A DNA stretch of 64,000 nt from Neodiprion pinetum (taxonomy: Eukaryota > Arthropoda > Insecta > Hymenoptera > Diprionidae), in contig NC_060233.1 of assembly GCF_021155775.2 (NCBI RefSeq), positions 33,139,077 to 33,203,076 on the forward strand, read 5' to 3'. The stretch's first letter is position 1; every line of letters starts with the position of its first letter. The translations under genes were made by a program, and so were the position numbers. Below are positions 36,664 through 50,622 of the stretch, one piece after another. The notes under the pieces are model-generated. The model saw only the letters and a program-made list of their open reading frames with translations. It was not told the DNA's origin and made no database searches.

Positions 36664-36712
36664 CGGAGAGAGAGAGTGAGAGAGAGAGGGAGGGAGCGAG
36701 AGAAGGGCAGGG
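36664..36712. repeat. GA-rich purine tract
   Basis: Imperfect (GA)n with GGGA interruptions. Such tracts hold GAGA-factor (Trl) type sites in insects and can also form triplexes; function here is untested. Confidence 0.85.
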
Positions 36713-39700
36713 ACGGTGTGGAGGGAGAGAAAAATAGAGTGAGACCGAGCTATGGCTTCCAGTCTACTTTGAAAGAGATTGGTATACCATGAGAGTTACG
36801 AAGACTCGAGACTAAGAGGAGGCAGATACGGAGACTACAGAAGAAGGGTTACTCTGTAGATACCATCTCCGAGAGCAAGTCTATTGTCCCGACTCCTGCA
36901 GTCCATTGCGACGCTGAGAGAGTACGCAGAGACTATGCGGACCCACAACACACAGGCACGCTGGGTGGATGCTACACGCGCTCTAAACTTCCAAACACCG
37001 AACCACTGTACCTTCCACGTAGCGTTAGGGGGGAGGGAGGGACGTACTTGTTTGCAGTCCGCTTAGAAATTGAGGTGAAAATAATTTTTTTCAAGAGACT
37101 CGCGAGAAACGCACCCCGAATCTGCTACTTCAGCCCTCCGTAACGCTCGGTTTACAAACTAACCGAACATCGCGACGTATCCCCAGCGACCGAATGCTTC
37201 GTGGAATTGTTTCCGGCTCATCCTAAACACGAAATACCACTTTGTGTAGTTTCTGCCTATATTCACGCTGTTAACCATACCGCGACAACATCCCATCCCA
37301 ACTAGCCGAATCCCTCGGTCATCCTCGGACCCGAAAATAACCTTAGACCAGCGAAATTCCTGCCCGAGGACATCCGTAACGACCTCGATTAGCGGAAACG
37401 GTGACTGGTCGGTCAGCACTGTTCATCACTGGAGTCGTTTTTCAAGTTGACAGGTTATACGAAAATTTCGACAGGGGTTACCTTCTACCTTGAACAGAAT
37501 ATTTGCTGCAACATTTAGTTCAATAAATATACAATAATAGTAGCTACTAATTAAGAGCGTAAAGACGATGGGTTGAAAATGCCCGTGCCTTCCGTGCAAC
37601 TCGTACGGCTGTATTCACGATCGGTTGAATTGAAGAAATTCCGATGATGACTAAGATAATGTGTGAGAGTTGAACAGGTTTTCGGCTACTTTAAAGCTTC
37701 TATATTCTTCTTCGTTTTTTCTACTGGGGAGCCGCACTCTCGCGGCGGTATATTCCGGTACCGGCGGACCACCTTCCAGCAGGAATTCTGGAGGCCCGCA
37801 GCCTCCAGGATGCCTACAGGATGCCGTCGCAGACAGCTTGGTGCCGCAGGATCGACTCCCTCCCGCTGAGAGCCAACCGCATCCTTATAGCCCCCATGCA
37901 ACCCCAAATTCTATGCTTCAGAGTCCAAGAATCAAGCCTATTGACGCTAAGCAACGTCGTGAGATTGTTTTTTCTCAGCGTCTATTCCTCTCCTTTATTT
38001 CCATTTTCTCATTTTTCCCTCAAAATTTATGTATGAGTCATGATTTTTATTCAACTGAAAGGGGTCTTAAATCCATCTTTCGAATCTTCACGGACGACGC
38101 AGATTTTTATGAATTTTTCGTTTTCATTTTTTAATAGCCCAGTGCAAACGGGATTTTACACAACGAAAAAAAAACTAAAAGTGTGTAGAGTCTCGACGGG
38201 AAATTGATTTACACGTCACCCTCTAATTTCGCATTTTAAATTCCGGGAAAGCTGATCGGGCAAAGGAATAATTTCAAAATTTTATCAGGGAGGCGGAGAC
38301 TGTCGTGCTAATGGAGTTCGGGCTTTATTTCATTCGTGAAAAGATTATACGCACGACTCTGAGAGATCTGTAGTAGCCGGTTATTACATGCTTCATTTTT
38401 CCTTTCTTTTTTCTTCACGTTGCTCCGAAGTTGAAAGCTTTTATGTCGGACGTTTTAGGGGGATCCGACTATATAAATTTGGGTTTGTCTTTTGAATTAG
38501 CCATTTCCGGTATGCGCCGCGTTTTACTTATTTATTCTATTTCTCATATCCCTTACACTCCTCTGGATATTTTTATTTACGTGCCAAAGTGCGGCAGACA
38601 GGTATCCCCGTATACCTGTGTCTTGCGTCGTTAAATTTCTCCTTCTCACAGGTATAAAAATAGCAGAAAAACTCCGTCAAAAAGAACGTCGAACAAATGA
38701 AGACATTAGGCAATCTGATAGAAAATCCATCCTCAACTTATCACGTATTATGTCCCTAATTATTAAGGGAGTAAAAATTCCTGTGCACACATATCCTTTC
38801 AACTTCCGCGCATATACGTGAAATAAGGAAAAATAAGATACGAGTATAACAAATTTTTTCTGGAACCTGCACTCGGGAGGACGGAGTTGGCTCAGGTATA
38901 AAGTGGCAACCTAATTCATAATTTTCACACAAGTCCACTAAAAAGAGGCGTTTTCGAAAAGATTAATTCAATTTTACGGTCAGCCACGTCACGTACTAAC
39001 AAATCATATAAAAGTATATAAAACGCTTTAGAGTGCACGCAGGATGCATTCTTCCGAGATTGTTCCTGCCTCTTGTCGCCGTTCACGCAACACAACCGAG
39101 TTTCGGCCGTGCACCTACAGAGATAACAGAGTCCGGCGAGAAGCGAGACCCGCGTGTGGGTGACGCGTACGACTCTGAAAGTAATAAATTCCATTTAGCC
39201 TGGGTGGGAGGCAGGCAAGGCAGGCCTGGTTCACTGGCTGGCCAAAGGTGCCGTACAAACGCGACGCGAACACATTAACGTGTTTTCATATAATACCAAA
39301 GAGTGAATTAAGCTTTATACGGCCCCTGATAAAAGTAATTTGTTCACTGTTAAATTATTTGTTTGCGCGAGTAGAGACCTTTTGTCAGTCATATGCCGAC
39401 GACAAAAATCTTTCATTTTATTTCATTTTAATTCTTCCTCGCCTCTATCCTTCTCTTTTTGTTTTTTTTTTTTTTTTTCTCATTTCGTTCACCACTCATT
39501 GTTTGTACACACGTGTGTGTACGTTGGATTTTTCACTCCCATTCACCTCGCCGTTTAAAACGTACCTTCATTATACGCGTTACATGCAGACCTCTTGAAA
39601 GCCACGTATTTATTCAAAGGACTTGCCCGCTCCACCTAATTAAACCGATCAAACGTACCCGCATTGTAACACCGATCGCACAAGGAGAAACTTTGTTCGC

Positions 39701-42700
39701 TGATTAGTTTAGGTGCAGGTGTCACACTGCTATCCGTTATGTCGGCTGAATCATTCCCATTGACTGAAGGTGAAGAATTTTCTTCTTTTTTTTCTTCTTC
39801 TTTCACACTTGATAAACGAGCCTTCTGTCAAATCCTTCCTTGCACAAGAATTGACAAAAGTTATTGGAGCCCTGTATATAACGATGTGAAATTGCAGTTT
39901 CCTCCGTTACTTTCGATTGGTCGTTCTTGGCAATGGATTAAGTATACATGCTCGCTGGGATCGGATTGAAATTCGAGCTCGATGCTGGTACACATTATCA
40001 TCGGCCAGGTCTCAGCATCTGACCCCCTGACCCGTGGTAAGGAAAAAAATTAGCATGAGAATCCCGGCACATGCATGCATGATGGGGATAAAGAGACTCC
40101 GAAGACCAAAAAGCAGGAGGAAAAGGAGAAGAGGAGGAAGAGTAACAAAGTGTGCATGCGGGGAGGCGATCATCGCGCCCTGAAACACGCACCGTGGCCA
40201 AAGTCCGGTTTTTATAATATGTTATAATACTTGCTATACATTTTGGGATTAAGATCCGAGCGGGATAGCTGGCTGGCTTTGCCCTGCCCCGAAGTCTCAT
40301 GCCTCGCAGGCGATGCCTTGGCGCGTTTTATACACATTGATCGGAGTTACTCGGTTGGAAATATGCCAGAGGTTAACAAAGCCGCGACAAAGTTGGGCAA
40401 CACCATAAGACTGCTTGTCAGACATTGACGTTACCCCTTACGCTGTAAGCAACGCGTGCAATGTACTACCGTTCTGCTTATACTTGTCTTAATTTTTCTT
40501 TTTCCATCTCTTTATCCAATTTTGACAAAATTTTATGGCGGTTTGGAAGCCTGATCAGAGAATAGATGCAGTGCAGGATTGTGTAAGCATAAATGTGGAA
40601 TTTTTTGAAACCGACTTTTCACTGAGGAGTGAGAAAATATCTTGTTACGTTACTTGAGGTAAGACTGATTTTTGAGGGTAAAAATTTAGGGAAAGAATAT
40701 AGATTTGAGAGAGGAAGAAGGGTGAAGAAATCGGTAAAGGCAACTTCGTTGATTGAGGGAAAGGGTTTTTTCACACGGCTAGAAAGGATTGGAAATTTGT
40801 ACTTTTCTCGGCACCCTTTTTTCCGGATTCAAGGAATTTCAAAGAAAGTTATGTATAACGAACGGCTCCTTCGCGGTAGGGTTGTGCCTGGGGTTAAAAT
40901 TCACACGGTGTACAAGAAATTGAAGACAAAACAGAGAAGAAAAAATGGTCACCCCAGTTTCCCGATCTTCGGCTAAAAGTCGAATTTACAATTTACGATT
41001 CGTCGGTTCCAGGTATAAAGTGAAAGAATTTCAAGGAGAGGGAAAAAAGTATTTCAAACATTTCCCGACATCTGTAAGGTACGAAGAAAACTTGCTGCAT
41101 TTTCGATATAAATAATTAACGGCCGTTGATGTACATGCGGCATAATTATCGCTGGAGACGTTTTTCTTCTGTTTCGGTTTTTGTTGTCTTTTTATTTGTT
41201 GTTTTTTGTTTTTCATTTTCCTTTCAGTCGTTGACCTCGTTCGAAGCAACGACTTTCTTTTTTTGTCTAGTTTAGTTACGACCAACGAATATCTCGCAGA
41301 CCCATTATAACACCTGGCTTGAACTGCAGCAAACACACCTCGTAAATATTCATGGGGTCAAATCGTTAAAGCGTATCAGTTTCACGCATTGTCTTTTTTA
41401 CGCCCGACTAAATATTCTCAGCATCCCTCGAGCAGGTCCACAACCCGTACCGTGGAACGTATACAGACGCGGTTAGCTGTGCAGGACCTTCTCTGCTCTC
41501 GTTTGAAAAGACCAAAGTCTGGAGCTTCCAACCCTTCCGCAAGGAAAATTGTAACAGTTTGCGGTTCGCATGAAATGCCATGGGCACCGACAAAAGAGCA
41601 TCCTCACACAAGTGAGGATATATATGGATACCTATAACGTGTCGGTGTTACATCGCGTACAATAAATTTGGGCATCAACTGTTCCAGAACATATCCGGCA
41701 GTTGATTCGTCGAACTGCCGAGAGATTTCAAAGTATTTTTCGGCATTTGAAAACTCGAGGAAATACGCGTCGCTGATATAAAGCCACTTTGTGTAACGAT
41801 CTACGTGCGCAAGTAGAAGGAGATAGTCCGAGGGCAGTATGGGAAGTTAGAGAAAGAGGGAGAAAGAGAGTGAAAGAAGGAGGGGGAGGGAATCGTGCGG
41901 AGAAGCGAGGCATCCAAATGGGGACTATTGATAGAAAGTACAATTGAGAATTCCATTAGATGGTAGGCAGGTATGTGTACGTGCAGAGGCGGTATCGGGG
42001 TATTCGGACAGAGGCTATCCATTACCGTCCAAGTTCTATCAATCTTGGAGAAATGCAAGAGCGTTTTAACGTCCGGGTTTTCAATCTGCAGGACGTTTCC
42101 AAGCGGGCGAGTGAGCTCCCAAATTTTCTCTTAATGCATTCACCTATCGCTGACCAAACACCGAGGAAAAATTAATAGTCATTCCGACATTCACGCAGGC
42201 CGTGTTGGTATATTTCACACCACTCGTAGGATTCGTGTTGTTACCATTATTATTATTACTATAGGTATTGTTAAAACCATCGCTTTTCTTATCAACGGTT
42301 GTGCGCCAAACGAGCCACCGCCTTTTTTTCCACCACTGGTTAGTACTAGGTTTTACCTGCGTCGGTAAAGCGAATGAAACTAATTGTGACAAGGTATGCA
42401 CGAGGCAAGGTGAAAAAAATCTGCGTGCAGAGCTCATTACGTACAGAGTATGCGAAGATCCGATTTTATTCCGGCGGCAGGAAGAGAAACGACGTTGTGC
42501 TCCAAGGATAACCAGGCATCTTTCTTGTAACTAGCATGATGTGAAAAGGGTTGGATTTCACGAAGCGTTTTTCTCCGCGTCGTCGCGAAATGGCGAGGAG
42601 ACAAAATATACGGAACTCTAAATGCGTTATTTGCGAATGTTCCTCGGCTAGGCAAAGGCTGCACGTCCCGCAATACTTCCCATACAACTTTTGCACTGGC

Positions 42701-43693
42701 GAGAAAAGGGCGAGTATAGGTGTAGCTGCCGTATATCGTAATTATACGCATTCCATGCGCTTCTGCAAAGTCAACCCCTTTCAAGAACCAAGAGCGAAGG
42801 TGCCAGGCTCGGTTATGGAAAAGACACGCCTCCCCGCTGTATCCGGTAGCTTCGAATGAACGACTTTTTCGCACGTATCTACGGGGTGCTTCCAGAAAAT
42901 TTCACCTCGTTCGAAATCGCACCGTGCTAGGTGGAGAGCTCGAAATAATGAAAGAGGCAGGATTTCACGAGAGTGAAATTGTGCAAATGGGATTTTTCGG
43001 GACTCGCTAACTAGAAGGAAAACGGAGAAGCAATTTCCCACCGTTGCTCGAATGGTAACGAAGTGGTTCCAAACGAATTTTTCAACACCGGTCTGTTCGG
43101 TAACGGCAAATTTCATTCGAAACTATCTACTGTAACTTCCATACACCTTTGGAGAGTAAGCGATGACTGATGGTTAAATCCAGTAACACCCCGTAGGTAT
43201 TTATACATCCGCGACGAGACAAAAGAGAGTCTCCTATAATGCCGAAAGCCAGTCGTCACTAACGAGTGAAGAACGTGAACCAATAGAAACGGTAGATTTG
43301 TTCACACTTCCCTGAATACAGTGCTCTCTGAATTCCTTTAAATTCCGTTGAAAATTTCAGTTGCACCGCACTCGACAAAAAGGCAAGGTAACAAAAAGGA
43401 GGGAAACGAAAAATAAAATAAAGTAAAGTAAAACCCTTTTCCCGGATAAAGTTCGCCATACCGAGTTCGACGTGTGCAGAAAGAGACAAATATATATTCA
43501 AACATACGAAGACTTTTTGCACATTCCACGCGCTATCCAAAGTGTTTCTCATTTTCTCTGTATAAATATATCAATGCTTCATATAAACTGTATAACGCAT
43601 GCCTTGGGAATTCTATATTATAATATTATATATTAAGTCTCTGTCGCTAATTTTTCATTTGGACCGACTGGTGCGTAGCGCATACATATATAT

Positions 43694-44350
43694 TAGAGCG
43701 TTTCAAAATAAAAAAATTTTCGATTTTCCAACGGGCAACACCTGAAATAGTTAGTTTAGGTAGAAACAAAAATTCTGGCGAAAGATGAGCATTGTCGGTT
43801 GAGTGGAAGATCGGGAACATTTGATTTTTAATTTTTTTTTTCCTTTTTATCGAATTTATCATGGATAATTGTTAGTAAAATTTTTTTTCGTATTTACAGC
43901 TACCAGCGGATCAGTTCGCGTCTTAAATAAGATGCTCCTAGAACTCTTCACTTGATATTTAATAGGGACCCATTGTAATGGGAAATTTGTAAATATTGAA
44001 TAAAATATTGAAATCTGAGTGGGAAAATGTTTTTCATGTATTTTAATTGAATAATAATCAGAAAACCCGTTAGACGTCTCTATTAAGTATCAACTAAAGA
44101 GTTCCAGGAGCATCTTATTCAAGACACAAACTGATCCGCAGGCAGCTGTAAACACGAAAAAAAATTTTAATAACAATTATCCATCATAAATTCGATAAAA
44201 AGGAAAAAAAGATTAAAAATTAAATTTGCCCGATCTTCCACTCAACCGACAATGCTCATCTTTCGCCAGAATTTTTGTTTCTACCTAAACTAACTATTTC
44301 AGGTGTGGCCCGTTGGAAAATCGAAATTTTTTTTATTTTGAAACACCCTA
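43694..44350. mobile_element. 653-bp foldback element, mariner-type TA target
   Basis: The element 43,696-44,348 is bordered by TA on both sides. The right end reads inward GGGTGTTTCAAAATAAAA; the left end is the same with two changes (GAGCG for GGGTG). The arms are about 275 bp each (roughly 43,696-43,969 and 44,073-44,348) and remain highly similar throughout, for example AAAGATGAGCATTGTCGG in the left arm has its exact complement in the right. Only about 100 bp in the centre are unpaired. No transposase is encoded. Size, TA flanks and GGGTGTTTC-type ends fit a non-autonomous Tc1/mariner-like element; that assignment is inference. Confidence 0.88.
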
Positions 44351-44905
44351 ATATGTATATAATATATTGTTTCCACCCTTTACTCGTTCAGAAATAATTT
44401 TCAACCCCTTGTCCGTACAATACAATAACAGGCACAATAAATCGTTATCGTCGGCCAGATATAAGAGAACGGATTTACAGCGATGATGCAACAACTCATT
44501 GTCCTTAAGACTATGCGTACCTACCTGTAATTATAGAGAGCAGCCCCAGTTATGTCCACGAAGGTATTTTCGTCCAGTGCACGTAACGTTTACTTACATG
44601 TCACAACGCTCACACTCTCCGCCAAGGGTTATCAAGCAACGACTAAAGCGAAATGCGTAGTCACGTGAAGCGATTCGCCGGCGAGCGTGTTTGGAGACAC
44701 AATCACGTAACGTAAATTATAAGATAATTCAAACTTGGCTCGGATATCTCAGAAATAGGCGCGTCCGCTAAAGCTCTTTGTATTACCGGATCTTGTACAC
44801 AATCTGGATGTAACAAACACGACCGAATCCTAATAAGTTATAATTTTACAATTTTCCATCCACACCGACTCACCGGTAAATCGATAAAGAGACGCAATCG
44901 GAATC

Positions 44906-44928
44906 TTCTCTCTCTCTCTCTCTCTCTA
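44906..44928. repeat. (CT)n microsatellite
   Basis: About eleven CT units. Confidence 0.95.
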
Positions 44929-47900
44929 TCCTTCCAACGGCTATCTCACGGTCAGGAATTCTCACTGGCCTATTATTCAATTTCCCTCAACTTTTCCTCA
45001 CCAGTTTTCGAAACATCTCAAAGAATAAGCACGGTGTGGGCGCAGCTTAACGTTCCTGCACAGTTAAAGACTAACGAATGCTCGTAAATAACGCGACTGA
45101 ATACTTCCGCGCGGTTGAGTTGAAGCGAAAGAGAATTCGAACGACCGTTTGATTTGTTGCTCGAACAGCATCTACCAGGTGATTGAAATGATTGGTACAG
45201 GTGTCGTGTTAGCCCCTTAGCAGCCCAGAGTTACAGGTTTTCCTATCGCGCAGTTTACTCCCATGATCGCGTCGCTTCTTCGTAAAAATAGCAAAAGAAC
45301 GTAATTTTCCCTGCAATTCGGCGTCGCTCTCTTTTATCATTTCCTTTTTCCAACCATCATGGATGGATGAATTCTACTCTCGACCGAAGTTCAATCGTCG
45401 GTTGAGAAGGAGAATGAATTCTCACGATCCAGGTTGCGGTGCAGAAGTTACAGATACTCGAGATATGGGTTATATATATTAAGGATGCGGCGGCGCGGGC
45501 GATTTGCATACATATCCCGGCAACGTCGATACCTATATTCGATTTGCAACCCAACCGAATAATCAGGGGGTATTGATTGCGAGATCGTCGATTTCTTCGA
45601 CTGTTTCTCTCATTGTAATCCGATATTTTTAGCTATGTATGCAAATCTTCTATGTTAGATACCTGGATGCCCGATTGGGAGTGAGTCACTAGCGTCGAGG
45701 TAGGTCATAGACGGACGTATGACAATCGCGCGAAATATACATTCAGCTGTCAATCAGAGACGATGGATATACCTGCCTCCTACCTCACGTCTACACAATA
45801 TACGAGATTCGAGACGTTGAAAAATCGTTCATTAATATTCAACGATCTGTATAAAAATAATATTTTCCAATAATTATCGATCGTGCTCCTTTCCTCTACC
45901 CTCGGGAATCGGGGGGGCCGTGCGAGCCTGATCCGTTACGAATTTGGATCAAAATAGCAGCGAAGGATGTCGCATTGTACCCCTTCAAACTAAATAGAAA
46001 GAAATTGAAGGTTTATTCGACAGGGAAGGCAAGGATATCCCAGAACTTATTACGAATTCAGCCCCCATTGTGTTGTTAAACGTTTTCATTGTGGCCTAGG
46101 TTTGTTACAAATTTTTCTTTCGAGCTCACTGACTGAAAATAACCCTTCTTTTCGATTGGCTTTGTATCGACTTTGGATCGATTTTCTCATTCTCCTTTCT
46201 TCCTCCCTATCAGCCTCACTTCCAACTTATAAGCCTCGACTGCATCGTTTCTCGCGCCAGACTGTTGCTGTGTTTTTTCTTTTTTCCGAACTGGCAGAAA
46301 TCCGACTCGTCTTTTTGTGCCGCGGCAAAAGACTTGCACAGTTTTTGCGACATTTTTTTTTCGCAATACCCAGATGAAGCAGATTACGAGAATCGGATCG
46401 ATCGAAGACGAGGATCATCGTTCCAATCCCCGTGGAAATCGGTCTCTGTCTACGCCTACTTACGTCTCAGTTTTCATAGCCGGCACAAGGTCCGTAATGC
46501 ATTACCGTAATACCCGAGACCTAGATAACCCATATTTCACTACGGATGCCCGTTCGTAAATAGATTCGTGTGAAATTTACGTAAGAGACGTGTATAAATG
46601 AATTTATGCCTGAAATCATTAGAGGGGCTATACATAACGCAGCGTCCAGTGACATAAGCGCGAGGACCTTCGAGCGTGGGTCAAAATATTCGAACGTCAA
46701 ATCCCTTGTGGGTATTGCACGCAGAGGTACGTGCAACCTACGGACGTTGTCCGAATAAGGTATTTTTTATAGCGAGCATTAAAAATCCAGCAGTAATTAT
46801 GGTATTTGTTTTACGACTGTTTACGTAGCTACCTAATGAGAATACGCAATAAATTTCGTTTGCTTAAGCACCGCGATAAAATCGAACGACGTGTAGTTAG
46901 CTAAATAAATTGCAAGAAACGCTTCGGGCGGACAGTTTTACCAAGCGTACCTGTTTAATATTGAATAACCACCTTGTGGAGATGACATTTCAAATTAGGA
47001 GGGAGAGAAAACGCGAAACAACTGAGTGAATTAATGGAAACCTTACGGGTGCCTACGTACGTAACGACGAAATCCAAACAGACCTCTAATTAGAATCCCG
47101 AATTAGACCTGCGGGTAAATTTGAGAAATCGATCTTACGCGTCAGCCCATATCCGGATGGAAATAAAAACGATTAGACAAAGAGTTCCCTCGAGATTTGC
47201 ACATCATTTTCTCCGACAGAAAATAAGAACGATTCGATAAGATCTTATCAAGCCTGTCCCGCCAGTTTAAATAAAAATAAACAAATGTAAAAGCTCAGCA
47301 GCGATCGGAGTGCCGGACAAACAGACGGTGAAAAAGCTTTAATTATCCGTCTCAAACTCCTCGTGGTGTTTGCCTACTTGGGTACTGCAACTTCTATACC
47401 TCTCAGCCAAGATTTTGCGGTTCGAAATTAAAGCGATGTTTGCCACGATACTTATTGTATTGGTATTCGATTTTCAGCCCATTCAATCTCCTTCTTGGAC
47501 AGTAATTAAATCTGGCTAAGATATAAGGGCAAAATGAAAAAGCAAGTTTCGGAAAGTTTTCTCGGTAAATACATATCTATACCCAGGCTCTGTTATAATT
47601 TTCTTTTACAGACTCATACGGTAATCGAAGAAAGGCTCGTTCCTGCAAAACGCAACGATAGCAAAAGATACTCAGATTAGTTGACGGTCAATTTAATTCA
47701 TTATTCGCATCACTCGTTGTGCCCAGCTAACGCAGCACAATCAAGGCACGGCAAACATTGTCCACCGATTGTGTAATTATCTGATTCGCTAACATTGATC
47801 CTTGTTACCTGATAGCTGGTTCGCAGGCCGGACAACAACAGACGGTGCAGTGATCGACATCCAAATAAGGGTGCTCTTACAGCCCTACAGTGCCGCACCC

Positions 47901-48762
47901 CTTTCCCTGTGGAAACGGCCTGCATGACGCCGTTGTAAAATGAGATTTTCACGCATGGGGTAAGCAAGAGACGTGACATTTTTTAAGAAAATACACAAGT
48001 AGCCGTAACGACATCGAATCGACAACCAGCCGCCAAACGTGATCCGTAAAACGTTTGATACTTTTTAAAGAAATTGGCACGTTACTTCATCCCGATTCTC
48101 TGTTTTCTGTAAAAAGAAACTGTCCTCCCCGACTTCGAAGGCAATTACAGACTGATCCTACAGTGTTTCAATGCTTCGTCACAATAGGCGAAAGTTGGGA
48201 CGCCGTTTCTCGTTCGTAAACACCGGCAACGTCGGAACGGAAGGGAACCGTACGTAGATCTGCAAGATCCCGGTAAAATTCGTCACAGGCGGTTCGAAGA
48301 GAATGAAAATTTTCTTGGTAAGTGAGAGGGCCTACCGTGCGGAGGGATGGTCGATGGGTGCATGGTTAGATAGTGGGAGGAATAGTTTGAAAAGACATTT
48401 GAGACATTGTGAAAGGTCCGGGTTTGGCTGCAGCATACCCATGCAGCGTCGGGTGTTATTGTGCGTGGGAGAGAAGATATTTAGTCGCATTGTCACGCGG
48501 CTTGTTAGGGAAAACTGCACAAAGAGCCTAGTGTCGTGCCATTCATGGGAAAAGGCCCAAAGAACTTCTCCCCCCGGAATCGAAAGCGTTGCGACCGACA
48601 CGCCAAGGCCATTCACGGACCTCACGCACATAATACGCGGTGCTGGACCAGCGTCTCATTCAGAGGCACACGAACCTGCTGCCTGCAGTGCGCACAGCTC
48701 TCAGGCGGACGGACAGACAGACGTCCATCCGAACGTACACCGCGAAGGAGCGAGCGAACCGA

Positions 48763-48783
48763 GGAATGAATGAATGAATGAAC
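48763..48783. repeat. (AATG)n microsatellite
   Basis: Five tandem AATG tetranucleotides. Confidence 0.9.
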
Positions 48784-50539
48784 GAGCCACGAACAGAGCC
48801 ACCACCGACGATGAATAGTCGAGCAGCCCCTCCTCATAATAATTTCATACCGTTGACAGTTTCTCCTTAGTAATTTTCGTTGTCGTTCTTATAATATCCT
48901 CGCTGGTGTCGTCTTCTTACGGTTGATATACCCACTTCCCCTCCCGTCCACCTCAATTCTTGTTCACTTTTCAATCGCGAGTTCCGTTTCATCGAGCTTC
49001 GACGGTTCATCTTCTAGTTCCGAACTTTCGGAGCCACTCACCACGCGCGATTCATCGTTTCGTACACTTTTTTGATAACGTCACTGTGCTATTCGAGGGC
49101 CTAATTGGTTATGAAATCAGAGGGATTTCCCAGGTATCTTGATCCTCGTCTGACACTCCGAAAAATCGCAATCGACAGCCCGTAAAAGTCGTTCATCCAT
49201 AACCTTTGTACTATCGTGATTTTTTTCCGCTGCGGTCTACCGTCGAGGACAATCAAGGCTTCGCCGCAGTTCCGATCTCAAAGATCTAAGGCGATCCATG
49301 AGTAATATTCGTTCCGTTTGTGTTTTTCTCCTTTTCCTGTTTTCTTTTTCTACAGCCATTTAAATTCCACTGTTCGTTTTACTCATCCTCAATGAAGTAA
49401 CCGAGTATTATAAAGAATTCTGTAAAATTGCCAGTTTTCGACTGTGCAGAAAGAAATTGGCGAGTAGAGCTGAATGTGCCAATAAAGGTTTTTATGTTTA
49501 CAAGGCCAAAAACACTTTCTAAAATGAGAAAAAAAAACGTGGATTTGAAACGTTAACATTACTACGTCTTTCCCAAACTCGAGTCAATCGATATATAACC
49601 GGTTTCATAAGAACCTCGCCAGTGATAATTAACCTACAAAATTAGCCTGCAAAATCCCAAATCGTTTGGATAGAAGATTGCGAGAAAATTATGATCTCCC
49701 ATTTTTCTACGTCGATTTCGGTCAACGCCACTCGAAGTGCAGCACGACGGCCACCGGTTAATTGGTCAAATTTTTTGCGCAACGAAGCCCGAGTCTAATG
49801 CTCCCAAAGCGACGGTGACCAATTACCTCTCGCAAATACTTTCCAGGGTCCTTTTTGGTTCTGTTATAGATCAGCGAGCGTCACCTGGATTAATTAACAT
49901 CATACTTGAAAGCTAAATACTTCTCATTGAAGATACAAAGGTGAAACAGTTTGTCGTTACAAGGTGTTTTATAACACCCACGTTTTGAAGACGCAGTCGT
50001 GTTGGAGGCACGTAGCTTGAATTGGAAAGAATCGTTTCTACTTTGACCGTGACGAGGGTGACTAACACTTGCCTTTTGGTGAATGTCACACGCTAGGAAT
50101 TTCTTGCGTTCCTCAGGCATTGTGTCGGTGATTCGTATCTCTACCTGCCTTTTCTTCGCCCGTTAAAGTCCCGGCTGGCTTCATTGATGCCGGACTTCAG
50201 GGCTGACCGAACTATCCGAGCCAGCACCAGCCAAGACCTAGGCGCAAGGCCGGTCGAAATTCCATAAAGCCTGGTTATGAATTTGGCGGGAAAAGAGAGG
50301 CGGCTCCTCGTGAGGCCGTCAGCTTCTTTTCCTCCTCTCATTGTGTCCCCGTCTCCGTCTTTTCGTTGTGTTATTGTATTTCTTTGTTTCCACTGTATCT
50401 CTTCACTCTTTTGTATTACCCCTATTCTTCCGTTTGTTCCAGTTGTCTCTCTTGTTTCTAGCTGTCACTCTTCTCTATCTTGTCTTCATTGTGTCTCTTG
50501 TCTAATTCCTTTTGTCTACCAATTTTTCTTTGCTTTTTT

Positions 50540-50622
50540 ACGTTTTTTCTTCTCTCTCTCTCTCCGTCTCTCCCTCCCTCTCTTTCTTCCTCTTACTCTC
50601 TCACCTCGTCTTCCTTTTTCAA
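50540..50622. repeat. CT-rich pyrimidine tract
   Basis: Imperfect (CT)n and CCCT units, almost free of purines for some 80 bp. Confidence 0.85.

Larger units (their letters stand above)
29209..43693. other. Gene-poor region with microsatellites
   Basis: No supportable gene. It contains the simple repeats listed separately, T-rich runs near 39,440-39,480, and a cluster of CCGG-containing sites at 31,719-31,860. A purine tract lies at 41,840-41,890. A GC-rich stretch with overlapping open frames at 35,190-35,670 was examined and not accepted as coding. Confidence 0.5.
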
